Assembly: GCF_003590875.1 (NCBI RefSeq)
Contig: NZ_QYUN01000002.1
Span: 2,976,001 to 3,040,000, forward strand
DNA length: 64,000 nt
Direction of reading: 5' to 3'
DNA from: Noviherbaspirillum cavernae
GTDB taxonomy: Bacteria; Pseudomonadota; Gammaproteobacteria; Burkholderiales; Burkholderiaceae_D
Numbering within the stretch: the stretch's first letter is position 1; each line of letters opens with the position of its first letter. Below the pieces are notes generated by a model. It was not told the DNA's origin. It ran no database searches and saw only the letters and a program-made list of their open reading frames with translations. Shown here in pieces: positions 38,420 to 47,558 of this stretch. A program made the position numbers and the translations under genes.

Positions 38420-39334
38420 TCAAAACCGGTCCCAATCCGGCTGCGGCCCGAAGTGCTCCATCAGATGATCGATGAACGCGCGCACCTTCGGCTGCATGTA
38501 GCGATTGGGCATGTAGGTCGCGTAGAGCGACGTATCCGGGTTGGCTTCGCTGTCCGGCAGGATCACCTTCAAGCGGCCGCTCTTCAGGTAGCGGCCAAGG
38601 ATATAGGTGGGAAACAGCACGATCCCCATGCCATCCAACGCAAGTTGCAGCAACACTTCCGAATTGTTGACGCGGCATTTTCCGGAGATCGGCAGGACGA
38701 CTTCCTTGTTCCCGATCCGGTAATGCCAGCCGCCGCTGCGGGGCGCCGGTATGCCTTGGTAGAGCAGGCATTGGTGGTTCAGCAAATCCTGCGGCGTGTG
38801 CGGCGTGCCGTGGCGTGCGAGATATTCCGGCGACGCGACCGTGACCCAGCGTACCGGCGCGATCTTGCGTGCCACCATCGCGGGCGCAGGATGATCGGTG
38901 ATGCGGATGGCGAGGTCGTAACCCTCATCGACGATATCGACCATGCGGTCGCTCGCATTGAGTTCGACCTCCACGTTTTCATGACGCTGCAGAAAGGTCC
39001 GCAATGCCGGCGCAAGATGCAGCGAGGCGAAGATCACCGGCGAGGTGATTCTCAGCACGCCGCGCGGCTCGGCCTGCAGTTGCGTCACGGTTTGCGTTGC
39101 GGCATCGATTTCGTGGCTGATGCGCACGCAGTGTTCGTAATACGCCGCACCGATTTCCGTCAGGCTCATGCGGCGCGTGGTGCGGTTGAGCAATCTGACG
39201 CCGAGCGCACTTTCCAGGCTGCTGACCTGCTTGCTGACCAGCGATTTCGACGTGTTCAGCATGTGCGCGGCGCTTGAAAAGCTTTTCGTTTCCACCACCT
39301 TGGCAAACGTCATCATTTCCGCGAGTCGTTCCAT
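38420..39334 (-). CDS. LysR-family transcriptional regulator
   Basis: The 304-residue protein starts with a LysR helix-turn-helix (MMTFAKVVETKSFSSAAHML, LVSKQVSSLESALGVRLLNR) of the CrgA/AaeR-like subgroup and has a C-terminal periplasmic-binding-like effector domain. It is divergent from a DUF2917 gene. A palindrome 23 nt upstream of its start is a good candidate operator. The inducer is unknown. Confidence 0.92.
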   Translation of the reverse strand: MERLAEMMTFAKVVETKSFSSAAHMLNTSKSLVSKQVSSLESALGVRLLNRTTRRMSLTEIGAAYYEHCVRISHEIDAATQTVTQLQAEPRGVLRITSPVIFASLHLAPALRTFLQRHENVEVELNASDRMVDIVDEGYDLAIRITDHPAPAMVARKIAPVRWVTVASPEYLARHGTPHTPQDLLNHQCLLYQGIPAPRSGGWHYRIGNKEVVLPISGKCRVNNSEVLLQLALDGMGIVLFPTYILGRYLKSGRLKVILPDSEANPDTSLYATYMPNRYMQPKVRAFIDHLMEHFGPQPDWDRF

Positions 39335-39356
39335 CGTCTCTCCTTCGCATCGATTT

Positions 39357-39378
39357 ATTGTTCTTCATTGAGAACAAT
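39357..39378. promoter_or_regulatory. Probable LysR operator
   Basis: ATTGTTCT-N6-AGAACAAT is a perfect 8-bp inverted repeat in the 145-bp divergent region between the LysR gene (start 39334) and the DUF2917 gene (start 39480). Its size and dyad symmetry suit a LysR-type recognition site, implying autoregulation. Confidence 0.55.
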
Positions 39379-39479
39379 CTTATTCCATTTTGTCGGATTG
39401 TAATTATCTGGCAACAAACCATAATGTGCTTCACAGAGGCCATATCGACGAGCGCCTCCCGTCAGCAAAGGAGAACGTC

Positions 39480-39869
39480 ATGCGCGCTGCCATCCATGCC
39501 AATACCGGCTCCTCGCCGCGATACGAAAACCGCCAGCCGCCGGATCACACAACGATGGAATTGAACCCGCATGGCAGCACGGTCCGGTTGCAGGGAGAAC
39601 AGCATCTCGCCATGCATGACGCACTCGGCTGGAGCGTGCGCGCACTGTCGGGCACCGTCTGGATCACGCAGGACCGCGACCCGCGCGACGTCGTGCTGCA
39701 AGCGGGGGAATCATTCACGCTCGATCGCAACGGCGCGGCGCTGCTGACCCCGATCGGGCGAACCGAGTTTCGGCTGCAACATGCCTGCGCAGATCGTGCC
39801 GCATGCGGCAGCGCATCCGGACGGCGGCCCTGGCAGCCGCGGTCCGGCCCGCAAGCGCAGACGGCATAA
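39480..39869 (+). CDS. DUF2917 domain protein
   Basis: The start at 39480 has AAAGGAGAAC immediately upstream and gives 129 residues. The core (about 27-95) contains LAMHDALGWSVRALSGTVWI and TQDRDPRDVVLQAGESFTLD, a small beta-rich, cupin-like unit seen in DUF2917 proteins of Burkholderiales. The C-terminus is low-complexity and basic. No function is known. It probably shares a transcript with the acetyltransferase gene 23 nt downstream. Confidence 0.8.
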   Translation: MRAAIHANTGSSPRYENRQPPDHTTMELNPHGSTVRLQGEQHLAMHDALGWSVRALSGTVWITQDRDPRDVVLQAGESFTLDRNGAALLTPIGRTEFRLQHACADRAACGSASGRRPWQPRSGPQAQTA

Positions 39870-39892
39870 GCCGAAACAACATGGAGGACACG

Positions 39893-40564
39893 ATGGAACA
39901 GCGCCTGCTTCCCTCCTTCCACTGGTGGCGATACCTGCGGCCTGGTCCCGGCAATGGCGCATCGCCGTCCGCGCCGATGCGCGATCGCTGGCGGCTGAAG
40001 AACGGCGCGGCTGTCGCCATCCGCGTCGCGCAATCCGGCGATGCGCCACTGATGCAGGACATGGTGCGCGGCTTGTCGATGGAAAGCCGCTATCACCGCT
40101 TCTTCTATCCAGTGCGCGAATTGACGCCCGATTTGCTCGACCGCTTCGTGCAAGCCGACCCAATGGGCTCGATGACCTTGCTGGCAGTGAGCGGGAAAGG
40201 GAAAGATGAAGTTGCAGTCGGCATGGCGCAGTGCGCAGCCGACCCGTATCCGCTGCGCGGCGAATTTGCAGTGGTCGTGACCGACGCATGGCAGCGCCTC
40301 GGCATCGCAACACGGCTGCTGCGCAATGTGATCTGCATCGCACGCGCAGCAGGGATCGAGCGCCTCGAAGGCGACATCATGTCGGACAACGAACCGATGC
40401 GCCGCCTGCTGGCAGGCATGGGGTTTGAAACGGGCATCCACCCGGATGGCGCGTATCTGGAAAAAGCATGGAAGGTGCTTGATCAGCCAACCCGGGATTG
40501 CTCGGGCTTGACGGGCCTGGTTGCCGGACGCAGCCATCAATCGCAAGCCGTGTTGCACGCGTGA
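39893..40564 (+). CDS. GNAT-family N-acetyltransferase
   Basis: The ATG at 39893 is five nucleotides after GGAGG, favouring the 223-residue form over upstream starts. The GNAT core is seen in AVAIRVAQSGDAPLMQDMVR, EFAVVVTDAWQRLGIATRLL (acetyl-CoA pyrophosphate loop, here WQRLGIA) and ERLEGDIMSDNEPMRRLLAG. The pattern resembles the stand-alone acetyltransferase domain of Pat-type protein lysine acetyltransferases, but without the CoA-ligase part. The substrate is unknown. Confidence 0.88.
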   Translation: MEQRLLPSFHWWRYLRPGPGNGASPSAPMRDRWRLKNGAAVAIRVAQSGDAPLMQDMVRGLSMESRYHRFFYPVRELTPDLLDRFVQADPMGSMTLLAVSGKGKDEVAVGMAQCAADPYPLRGEFAVVVTDAWQRLGIATRLLRNVICIARAAGIERLEGDIMSDNEPMRRLLAGMGFETGIHPDGAYLEKAWKVLDQPTRDCSGLTGLVAGRSHQSQAVLHA

Positions 40565-40604
40565 GGATGGCGCGCCGGACAGGGCGTCCGGCGCCATCGC
40601 ACAA

Positions 40605-41630
40605 TCAGGACTGCAGCGCGGCCTTGTTCAAGCGATCGATAATGCGGCGTGCACGATTGGCGCCCGCATCGACATGGATATCGATCATCGGCAGATCCCC
40701 GAAGCGGCACATGTTCTGATACTGCGCTTCAATCACCACCTTGTCTTCCGCGAAAGTTGCTTCGGTCTGGCTATACACCAGCTCGCTCATGTCGGGCCTG
40801 TCCGGATGGGAGTTGCTGGCAATGGTCCAGAAATAATGCGAGGTCGTCTCCGTCTCCGGCGTGATGCCGTGGAAACCGCGCATATGGAAACCGCCACGAT
40901 TCGGGTTGTCGAGCGGCTCCGTATCGGCATCAACCGCACCGGTCCAGATGTTCAGATGCGAGACGTGGAAATCGATTTCCTGCCAGCGGTCGATCAATCC
41001 CTTGAACGGCCATGCCTGGCTGTAGGTCGCCGGCGGCTGCGATGCCTTCATCCAGCGCACGACGCGCACGTAGTCGTCGTCGCTTTCAACCCGGGTCGGC
41101 GCTTCCATGTGAATCTGCGGATTGCCGCCAATGGTTTTCAAATGCACGTAGCCCAGATGACTCAGGTCCAGCAGATTGTCATGGATCAACTGATACGGCG
41201 CGTTGTAATGGAACAGGCCGCCCTTGTACTTGTAGCGCGGGTCGTCATGCGCGGCGATTTCCGGAGGCAGTGACGTCGGCTCGCTGTCAGGCTGATCGCT
41301 CAGCCAGATCCAGACGATCTGGTTGCGCTCGGCCACCTTGTATGCCTCGACGCGGCACTTGGATGGAATGCGCGCCTGCCCCGGTATCTCGACGCACTGA
41401 CCGTTCGGCGCATAAAGCAATCCGTGATAACCGCAGCGAATGCCGCCCTTGTCAATTATGCCGCAGGAAAGCGGCAGTGCACGGTGACAGCAGCGGTCGT
41501 CCAATGCCGCAACTTCACCGGCAACGGTACGGAACAGGACGAGCGGACGGTTGAGTATCGTGCGTGCGACAGGTTTGTCCTGGAGTTCCCAGGCATACGC
41601 CGCGACATACCATTGATTCATCGGAAACAT
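40605..41630 (-). CDS. Rieske non-haem iron oxygenase, VanA-like
   Basis: The 341-residue oxygenase has a Rieske 2Fe-2S site (C-C-H in DDRCCHRALPLS, then C-G-Y-H in IRCGYHGLLY) and a mononuclear iron facial triad region NLLDLSHLGYVH. Length and the opening MFPMNQWYVAAYAWEL match the vanillate O-demethylase oxygenase family, which acts on aromatic ethers or carboxylates. The partner flavin/ferredoxin reductase (VanB) is not adjacent. The gene lies downstream of a solute-binding protein gene and divergent from a LysR regulator. Confidence 0.92.
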   Translation of the reverse strand: MFPMNQWYVAAYAWELQDKPVARTILNRPLVLFRTVAGEVAALDDRCCHRALPLSCGIIDKGGIRCGYHGLLYAPNGQCVEIPGQARIPSKCRVEAYKVAERNQIVWIWLSDQPDSEPTSLPPEIAAHDDPRYKYKGGLFHYNAPYQLIHDNLLDLSHLGYVHLKTIGGNPQIHMEAPTRVESDDDYVRVVRWMKASQPPATYSQAWPFKGLIDRWQEIDFHVSHLNIWTGAVDADTEPLDNPNRGGFHMRGFHGITPETETTSHYFWTIASNSHPDRPDMSELVYSQTEATFAEDKVVIEAQYQNMCRFGDLPMIDIHVDAGANRARRIIDRLNKAALQS

Positions 41631-41645
41631 GATCGTATTTTTTCT

Positions 41646-42830
41646 TTACTTGGTGGATTCTTTGACCGGGTCTTTCACCCCGTCGAATTTGTCGATTTCG
41701 GTGGCGACCAGCTTGCCGGCCTGCCTGTCGATGCGACGGATGTAGATCGTCTGCACGATGTCGCGGGTGGCCGGATCGATCGTCACGGTGCCGCGCGGGC
41801 TGGTGCTGGAATAGCCCTTGACGGCTTCCATGAATGCCGCGCCATCGGCATTGCCGTTGGTCTTGGCCAGCGTCCTCGCGATCAGCGCCATGCCGTCATA
41901 GGAGGAGGCCGCGAGGAAGCTCGGCTTGAATTTGCCATTGACCGTCTTCGAGAATGCATCGAGGAACTTTGCATTTTCCGCACCCGGCCGGGTGTAGGAA
42001 TAGAAGCCGGAGGAATAGATGCCGACCAGCGCATCGCCGCCCTCGCCCAGCACGTCATCGTCGCCCCAGCCTTCGCCGCCGAGGAAGCGGATGCCTGCCT
42101 TGTCGAGGCCCTTCTCGCGGTATGCCTTGGTGAACGACACCATAGGCTGGCCGTTGGGCAGGAATACATGCACGGCATCCGGCTTCTCATCCTTGATCCG
42201 CTGCACGAAGGCGCCATAGTCGACCGTGGATAGCGGCATGCGCACCGAGCCGACGATCTTGCCGCCCAGTCCGGTGAAGGTGTTGTTGAACCAGGTTTCG
42301 GCATCGAGGCCTGGACCGTAATCGGAGACGACGGTGAACACGCGGCGCGAGCCGGACTTGTATGCCCATTCAGCGAGCGGCTTGGCCGACTGCGCAATCG
42401 TGTAGGAGACACGCGTCACGTACGGCGAACGCGAGGTGATGGCGGACGCAGCGGCATTCATCACCACCATCGGTTTCTTCGCCTGATCCGCGATGCCTGC
42501 GGCCGCCATCGCGTTCGGCGTGAACACGAAGCCCGCGAGAATATCGACACGGTCGCGCGTGATCAGCTCTGTGGCGAGACGTTTCGCGACATCCGGCATC
42601 GTGCCGGTATCGTCCTTGTAAATGATCTCGATCTTCTTGCCGGCAACCGAATCGCCATGCAGGCGCAGATAGGTCTCGATGCCGGCCCGCATCTGCGCGC
42701 CGCTTTCTGCGGCGGTACCCGAGAGCGTCGTGATGACGCCGACCTTGATGGTTCCTTGTGCAAGTGCTGTGGAAGTCAGGCCGGTCAAGATCAGTCCGGC
42801 GCAGCAAAGCGCGGTCTTCATGCGATGCAT
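41646..42830 (-). CDS. LIV-type solute-binding protein for an aromatic-compound locus
   Basis: The 394-residue precursor has a signal peptide (MKTALCCAGLILTGLTSTAL, cleavage near ALA-QG) and a type I binding fold (TIKVGVITTLSGTAAESGAQ). GGAG lies seven nucleotides before the ATG at 42830. No permease or ATPase is beside it, yet it is 15 nt from the Rieske oxygenase gene, so it probably binds that enzyme's substrate or a relative and uses a transporter encoded elsewhere. Confidence 0.9.
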   Translation of the reverse strand: MHRMKTALCCAGLILTGLTSTALAQGTIKVGVITTLSGTAAESGAQMRAGIETYLRLHGDSVAGKKIEIIYKDDTGTMPDVAKRLATELITRDRVDILAGFVFTPNAMAAAGIADQAKKPMVVMNAAASAITSRSPYVTRVSYTIAQSAKPLAEWAYKSGSRRVFTVVSDYGPGLDAETWFNNTFTGLGGKIVGSVRMPLSTVDYGAFVQRIKDEKPDAVHVFLPNGQPMVSFTKAYREKGLDKAGIRFLGGEGWGDDDVLGEGGDALVGIYSSGFYSYTRPGAENAKFLDAFSKTVNGKFKPSFLAASSYDGMALIARTLAKTNGNADGAAFMEAVKGYSSTSPRGTVTIDPATRDIVQTIYIRRIDRQAGKLVATEIDKFDGVKDPVKESTK

Positions 42831-42962
42831 GGGTTGTCTCCTGGTTTCGTTATCGGAATGAATGCACGCTCTTGTCGGTTGGCGCTTTCATGTCATGTTA
42901 ATGCGTTCGTGTTATATATCAATGGCATTTGGCACATAACATTTATTCGAATTTCAAATATC

Positions 42963-43874
42963 ATGTGGGATCTCGACATTGATCTGAACCTGCTGCCGGT
43001 CGTGCTGGCGGTCACGGAAGAACGCAGCGTGAGCCGCGCCGCGCAACGGCTGGGGTGGACCCAGCCCAAGGTCAGCATTGCGCTGAACAAGCTGCGCGCC
43101 AGCCTAGGCGATCCGCTTTTCATTCGCACCTCTCACGGCATGGAGCCGACGCCGCGCGCACTGTCGCTGATCGCGCCAACGAAGGACATCCTGCAGCGCG
43201 TGAAATCCAATGTGCTGTTGAACGAGGCCTTCGACCCGGCAGCGACGACGCGCAAGTTCACGTTCGCACTGTCGGACATCGGCGAGATGACCTTCCTGCC
43301 GAAGCTGCTCGCGTATTTCGAAAAGCATGCGCCCAATGCATCGGTATCATCCGTGACGCTGCCGCCGAACGAGATCGCGAATGGACTCGAGAGTGGCGAT
43401 GTCGACCTCGCCTGCGGCTACTTCCCCGATCTGAAGAAGCGGAATTTTTTCCAGCAGCGCCTGTTTCCGCATTCCTTCATCTGCCTGCTGAATGCGGATC
43501 ACCCGATCAAGGGGGAACAACTTTCCATGAAGGACTTTCTTCGTCTGGGCCACGCGGTAGTCCGGGCAGAAGGACGGAGTCAGGAAATCTTCGAGCAGCT
43601 GCTCCAGAAGCACAAGATCGAACGGCATGTCGTGCTCTCCACACCGCACTTCATGTCCATTCCGTTCATCATCGCATCGACGAATCTTCTGGTGACTGTA
43701 CCGTACGCCGTCGGCGAATCCTTTGCCAGGATCGCCAACATCCGCTTGATCAAACCGCCGATGGAAATTCCCTATTTCGACTTGAAACAGCACTGGCATC
43801 GGAAGTACCACAAGGATGAAGCCAATATGTGGGTCCGCGCGGTGGTGTCAAAGCTGTTCGGGAATCCGCAGTAA
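42963..43874 (+). CDS. LysR-family regulator, NodD/LinR-like
   Basis: The start at 42963 (MWDLDIDLNLLPVVLAVTEE) gives 303 residues; the frame extends upstream but overlaps the divergent gene. The helix-turn-helix reads RSVSRAAQRLGWTQPKVSIA, followed by NKLRASLGDPLF, a subgroup common among aromatic-degradation regulators. It is divergent from the binding-protein/Rieske pair across 132 bp and is their likely activator. Confidence 0.92.
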   Translation: MWDLDIDLNLLPVVLAVTEERSVSRAAQRLGWTQPKVSIALNKLRASLGDPLFIRTSHGMEPTPRALSLIAPTKDILQRVKSNVLLNEAFDPAATTRKFTFALSDIGEMTFLPKLLAYFEKHAPNASVSSVTLPPNEIANGLESGDVDLACGYFPDLKKRNFFQQRLFPHSFICLLNADHPIKGEQLSMKDFLRLGHAVVRAEGRSQEIFEQLLQKHKIERHVVLSTPHFMSIPFIIASTNLLVTVPYAVGESFARIANIRLIKPPMEIPYFDLKQHWHRKYHKDEANMWVRAVVSKLFGNPQ

Positions 43875-43887
43875 GTGCTGCATAAAA

Positions 43888-43915
43888 AACCCGCTGGCCT
43901 TTCGGACAGCGGGTT
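43888..43915 (-). terminator. Terminator between LysR gene and dnaE
   Basis: AACCCGCTG (43888-43896) pairs perfectly with CAGCGGGTT (43907-43915). On the minus strand a run of T follows, a good intrinsic terminator for dnaE. On the plus strand the trailing GTTGTTGT is weaker but may also serve the LysR gene. Confidence 0.85.
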
Positions 43916-43951
43916 GTTGTCAGTCAACCAGGATACGACTGGGAAACGCGT

Positions 43952-46900
43952 TCAGTATTCCACCGTCGCGCCCTGCACTCCCAGCCGGTCGAACAGGGTC
44001 TGCTTCAGCGCATCGACCGGCGACACGCGCCAGTCGTCAGCCAGGCGAATTTCGCAACCGACGCCCGGCAGCGCGTAGCGCATCGTCAGCGGCAGGCCGG
44101 TATCGGAGCGATACGGCGCGAGGATGGTCTTGATCTGTGCCGCATCGATGCGATTCGACAGCGAGAATGCAAACTGCTTGCCGAACTGCACGCGCGCCGT
44201 CGCGATATCCATCACCTTGTCCGCCGTGATGCGCAAGCCACCGGAGAAGCGATCCTCGGACACCTTGCCCTGCACGGCGAGGAATTCATCCTCCTTGAAC
44301 AGGTTGCGGTTCGGATCGAAGAGTTCGTTGTACACCGTGACATCCACCGTCGCCGTCTTGTCGTCCAGCGTCACGATCACCATCTTGCCGCGCTGGGTCA
44401 TCTGGGTGCGTACGGCGGTGATCACGCCGGCGATCAGGCGCTGGTCGCGCGCCGGCTCCAGCTTCACCAGCGGCGTGCGGGCGAACTTTCGCACCTCGTC
44501 CGCATAGGCGTCGAACAGGTGGCCGGACAGGTAGAAACCGAGTGCGACCTTTTCTTCCGTGAGCCTTTGCTTGTCGCTCCATGGCGGGGCTTTCACGTAT
44601 TCCAGCGGTGCTTCCATGCCGGAGTCCGCGTCGCCGAACAGGCTGACCTGATTGGCCGAGGCCTCGGCCTGTTCCGCGCATTCCATCGCGAAATTCACCG
44701 ACGCCAGCAGCACCGCGCGATCCGCATTGAGACTGTCGAATGCGCCGGCGCGAATCAGCGCTTCGATCGTGCGGCGGTTGATCTGGCGCTTGTCGACGCG
44801 CTTGACGAAATCGAACAAGTCGGCGAACGGTCCACCCTGCCGCGCCGCGATGATCGCTTCGATGGCATTCTGGCCCGAGCCCTTGACTGCGCCGAGGCCG
44901 TAGCGGATCTTGTTCGCCTTCTGGCCCGGCTCGCCGACCGGCGTGAAGCGATAAACCGACAGGTTGATGTCCGGCGGCAGCAGCGTGAGGCCGCACACGT
45001 CAACCGCGTCTTCGACCAGAATCTTGATCTTGTCGGTGTCGTCCATCGCGAGCGACAAGTTGGCCGCCATGAACGCGGCGGGATGATGCGCCTTCAGGTA
45101 TGCAGTGTGATACGACAGCAATGCATACGCGGCGGCGTGCGACTTGTTGAAGCCGTAGCCCGCGAACTTTTCCATCAAATCGAAAATCTCGTCGGCCTTC
45201 TCCTGCGACAGCCCGTTCTTCGCCGCGCCTTCGCGGAAGATCAGGCGGTGCTCCGCCATTTCTTCCGGCTTCTTCTTGCCCATCGCGCGGCGCAGCAAGT
45301 CCGCGCCGCCGAGCGAGTAACCGCCGATGACCTGCGCCATCTGCATCACCTGCTCCTGATACACCATGATGCCGTAGGTTTCGGACAGGATGCCTTCGGT
45401 GCGCGGGTCGGGATATTCGAAGCGTTCGCCGTGCTTGCGTCGGCAGAAATCCGGGATCAGATCCATCGGGCCTGGGCGATACAGCGCCACCAGCGCGATG
45501 ATGTCCTCGAAGCGGTCGGGCCGCGCATCCTTCAGCATGCCTTGCATGCCGCGGCTTTCAAGCTGGAACACGGCGACCGTTTTCGCCTTGGTCAGCAGCT
45601 CATAGGAAGCGCGGTCGTTGAGCGGCAATTTCTCCAGCGAGAAATCCGCCATCGCCGGATCGAGCCGCTTGATGTAGCGCACGGCGCGGTCGAGAATCGT
45701 CAGCGTGGTCAGCCCCAGAAAGTCGAACTTCACCAGGCCGACCGCTTCCACGTCGTCCTTGTCGTACTGCGACACCACGCCCGAATCGCCGCCCTGCGTG
45801 TACAGCGGGCAGAAATCGGTCAGCTTGCCCGGCGCGATCAGGACGCCGCCGGCGTGCATGCCGATGTTGCGCGCGATGCCTTCGACCTGCTGCGCGAGAT
45901 CGAGCAATTGCTTGACCTCTTCTTCGTTTTCCATGCGCTCCTTCAAGAGCGGCTCTTCCTCGATCGCGTCGGCGATCGTCACCAGCTTGCCCGGCTTGAA
46001 CGGGATCAGCTTGGAAATGCCGTCGCAGAAGGTATAGCTCATGTCGAGCACGCGGCCGACATCGCGCACCGCGCCCTTGGCCGCCATCGTGCCGAAGGTC
46101 GCGATCTGCGACACCGCGTCGCGGCCGTAGCGATCCTTCACGTACTGGATCACGCGATCGCGGTTCTCCTGGCAGAAGTCGATATCGAAGTCGGGCATCG
46201 ATACCCGTTCCGGATTCAGGAAGCGTTCGAACAGCAGGTTGTATTCGAGCGGATCGAGGTCGGTAATCTTCAACGCGTACGCCACCAGCGAACCCGCACC
46301 GGAGCCCCGGCCCGGCCCGACCGGCACGCCGTTGTTCTTGCCCCACTGGATGAAGTCCGCCACGATCAGGAAGTAGCCGGGGAAGCCCATCTTGATGATG
46401 GTGTCGGTTTCGAATTTCAGGCGCTCTTCATAGCGCGCACGGTTCGTCTCGCGCTTCTCGGGATCGGCGAACAGCTGCACCAGGCGTTCTTCCAGCCCGG
46501 TTCTCGCCTGCTGCACCAGGAAGTCATCGAGCGACATGCCGTCCGGCGTCGGGAACAGCGGCAGCTTCGGCTTGCCCAATTCCAGTTGCAGGTTGCAGCG
46601 CTTGGCAATCTCGATCGAGTTTTGCAACACGGCCGGCATGTCGGCAAACAGCTCGACCATCTCGGCCTGCGACTTGAATGCCTGCTGCTCATTGAAGCGC
46701 TTGACGCGGCGCGCATTGGCGAGGATCTCGCCTTCGGCGATACAGGTGCGTGCCTCGTGTGCGATGAATTCTTCGCGCGTCAGAAACTGGGTCGGATGCG
46801 TCGCCACCACCGGCAGGTTCAGCTTCGCCGCCAGCGCCACCGTCTGCCGGACGTGGCTTTCCATGTTCGGCTGGCCGTAGCGCTGTATCTCAAGGTAGAA

Positions 46901-47398
46901 ATGATTCGGGAAGATACGCGTCCAGCGTTCGGTGCAGCGTTGCGCCGCCTCCATGTTGCCATTGTCGATTGCAATCCCGACATCACCCGATTGCGCCCCC
47001 GACAAGGCGATCAGTTCGCTCGCCGCGCCGCCTTCCAGCCAGTCGGCGCGAATCTCCGCACGGCCGCGATAGACATTGGTCAGCCAGGCCCTGGACAGCA
47101 ACTCGCACAACTGCAGATAGCCGGTGCGATTCTTGACGAGCAACAACAGGCGCGATGGCTTGTCGCGGTCGTCGTCATTGCTGATCCAGACGTCGCAACC
47201 GGCGATCGGCTTCATGCCCTTGCCGCGCGCGGCCTTGTAGAACTTGACCATGCCGAACAGGTTGGCAAGATCGGTAATCGCCAGCGCAGGCTGGCCGTCT
47301 TTGGCGGCGGCCTTGATGACGTCATCGATGCGCACGAGGCCATCGACAATGGAGTATTCGGAGTGGAGGCGGAGATGGATGAAGTGCGGCGATGTCAT
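43952..47398 (-). CDS. dnaE: DNA polymerase III alpha subunit
   Basis: At 1148 residues this matches DnaE1. An N-terminal PHP domain (FIHLRLHSEYSIVDGLVRID) precedes the polymerase palm with PVGPGRGSGAGSLVAYAL and the catalytic aspartates of VSMPDFDIDFCQ. A helix-hairpin-helix and an OB-fold (VITAVRTQMTQRGKMVIVTL) follow, and the C-terminal tau-binding region completes it. It is the replicative polymerase catalytic subunit. Gene starts 160 bp from the divergent trhO. Confidence 0.97.
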   Translation of the reverse strand: MTSPHFIHLRLHSEYSIVDGLVRIDDVIKAAAKDGQPALAITDLANLFGMVKFYKAARGKGMKPIAGCDVWISNDDDRDKPSRLLLLVKNRTGYLQLCELLSRAWLTNVYRGRAEIRADWLEGGAASELIALSGAQSGDVGIAIDNGNMEAAQRCTERWTRIFPNHFYLEIQRYGQPNMESHVRQTVALAAKLNLPVVATHPTQFLTREEFIAHEARTCIAEGEILANARRVKRFNEQQAFKSQAEMVELFADMPAVLQNSIEIAKRCNLQLELGKPKLPLFPTPDGMSLDDFLVQQARTGLEERLVQLFADPEKRETNRARYEERLKFETDTIIKMGFPGYFLIVADFIQWGKNNGVPVGPGRGSGAGSLVAYALKITDLDPLEYNLLFERFLNPERVSMPDFDIDFCQENRDRVIQYVKDRYGRDAVSQIATFGTMAAKGAVRDVGRVLDMSYTFCDGISKLIPFKPGKLVTIADAIEEEPLLKERMENEEEVKQLLDLAQQVEGIARNIGMHAGGVLIAPGKLTDFCPLYTQGGDSGVVSQYDKDDVEAVGLVKFDFLGLTTLTILDRAVRYIKRLDPAMADFSLEKLPLNDRASYELLTKAKTVAVFQLESRGMQGMLKDARPDRFEDIIALVALYRPGPMDLIPDFCRRKHGERFEYPDPRTEGILSETYGIMVYQEQVMQMAQVIGGYSLGGADLLRRAMGKKKPEEMAEHRLIFREGAAKNGLSQEKADEIFDLMEKFAGYGFNKSHAAAYALLSYHTAYLKAHHPAAFMAANLSLAMDDTDKIKILVEDAVDVCGLTLLPPDINLSVYRFTPVGEPGQKANKIRYGLGAVKGSGQNAIEAIIAARQGGPFADLFDFVKRVDKRQINRRTIEALIRAGAFDSLNADRAVLLASVNFAMECAEQAEASANQVSLFGDADSGMEAPLEYVKAPPWSDKQRLTEEKVALGFYLSGHLFDAYADEVRKFARTPLVKLEPARDQRLIAGVITAVRTQMTQRGKMVIVTLDDKTATVDVTVYNELFDPNRNLFKEDEFLAVQGKVSEDRFSGGLRITADKVMDIATARVQFGKQFAFSLSNRIDAAQIKTILAPYRSDTGLPLTMRYALPGVGCEIRLADDWRVSPVDALKQTLFDRLGVQGATVEY

Positions 47399-47558
47399 CG
47401 GTGTATTTTACCGCGCCTGCCTCCTTCCGCCGGGCAATCCTTGCGGCAATCACAGTCAATTTCGTCTGTCCGCCGCCGAAGCGATGGCGAACCGCGACGA
47501 TGGCACTCATCCCCGTTTATAATGTTGGCAAATCAAAGACTTACAGAGATTTTCACTC

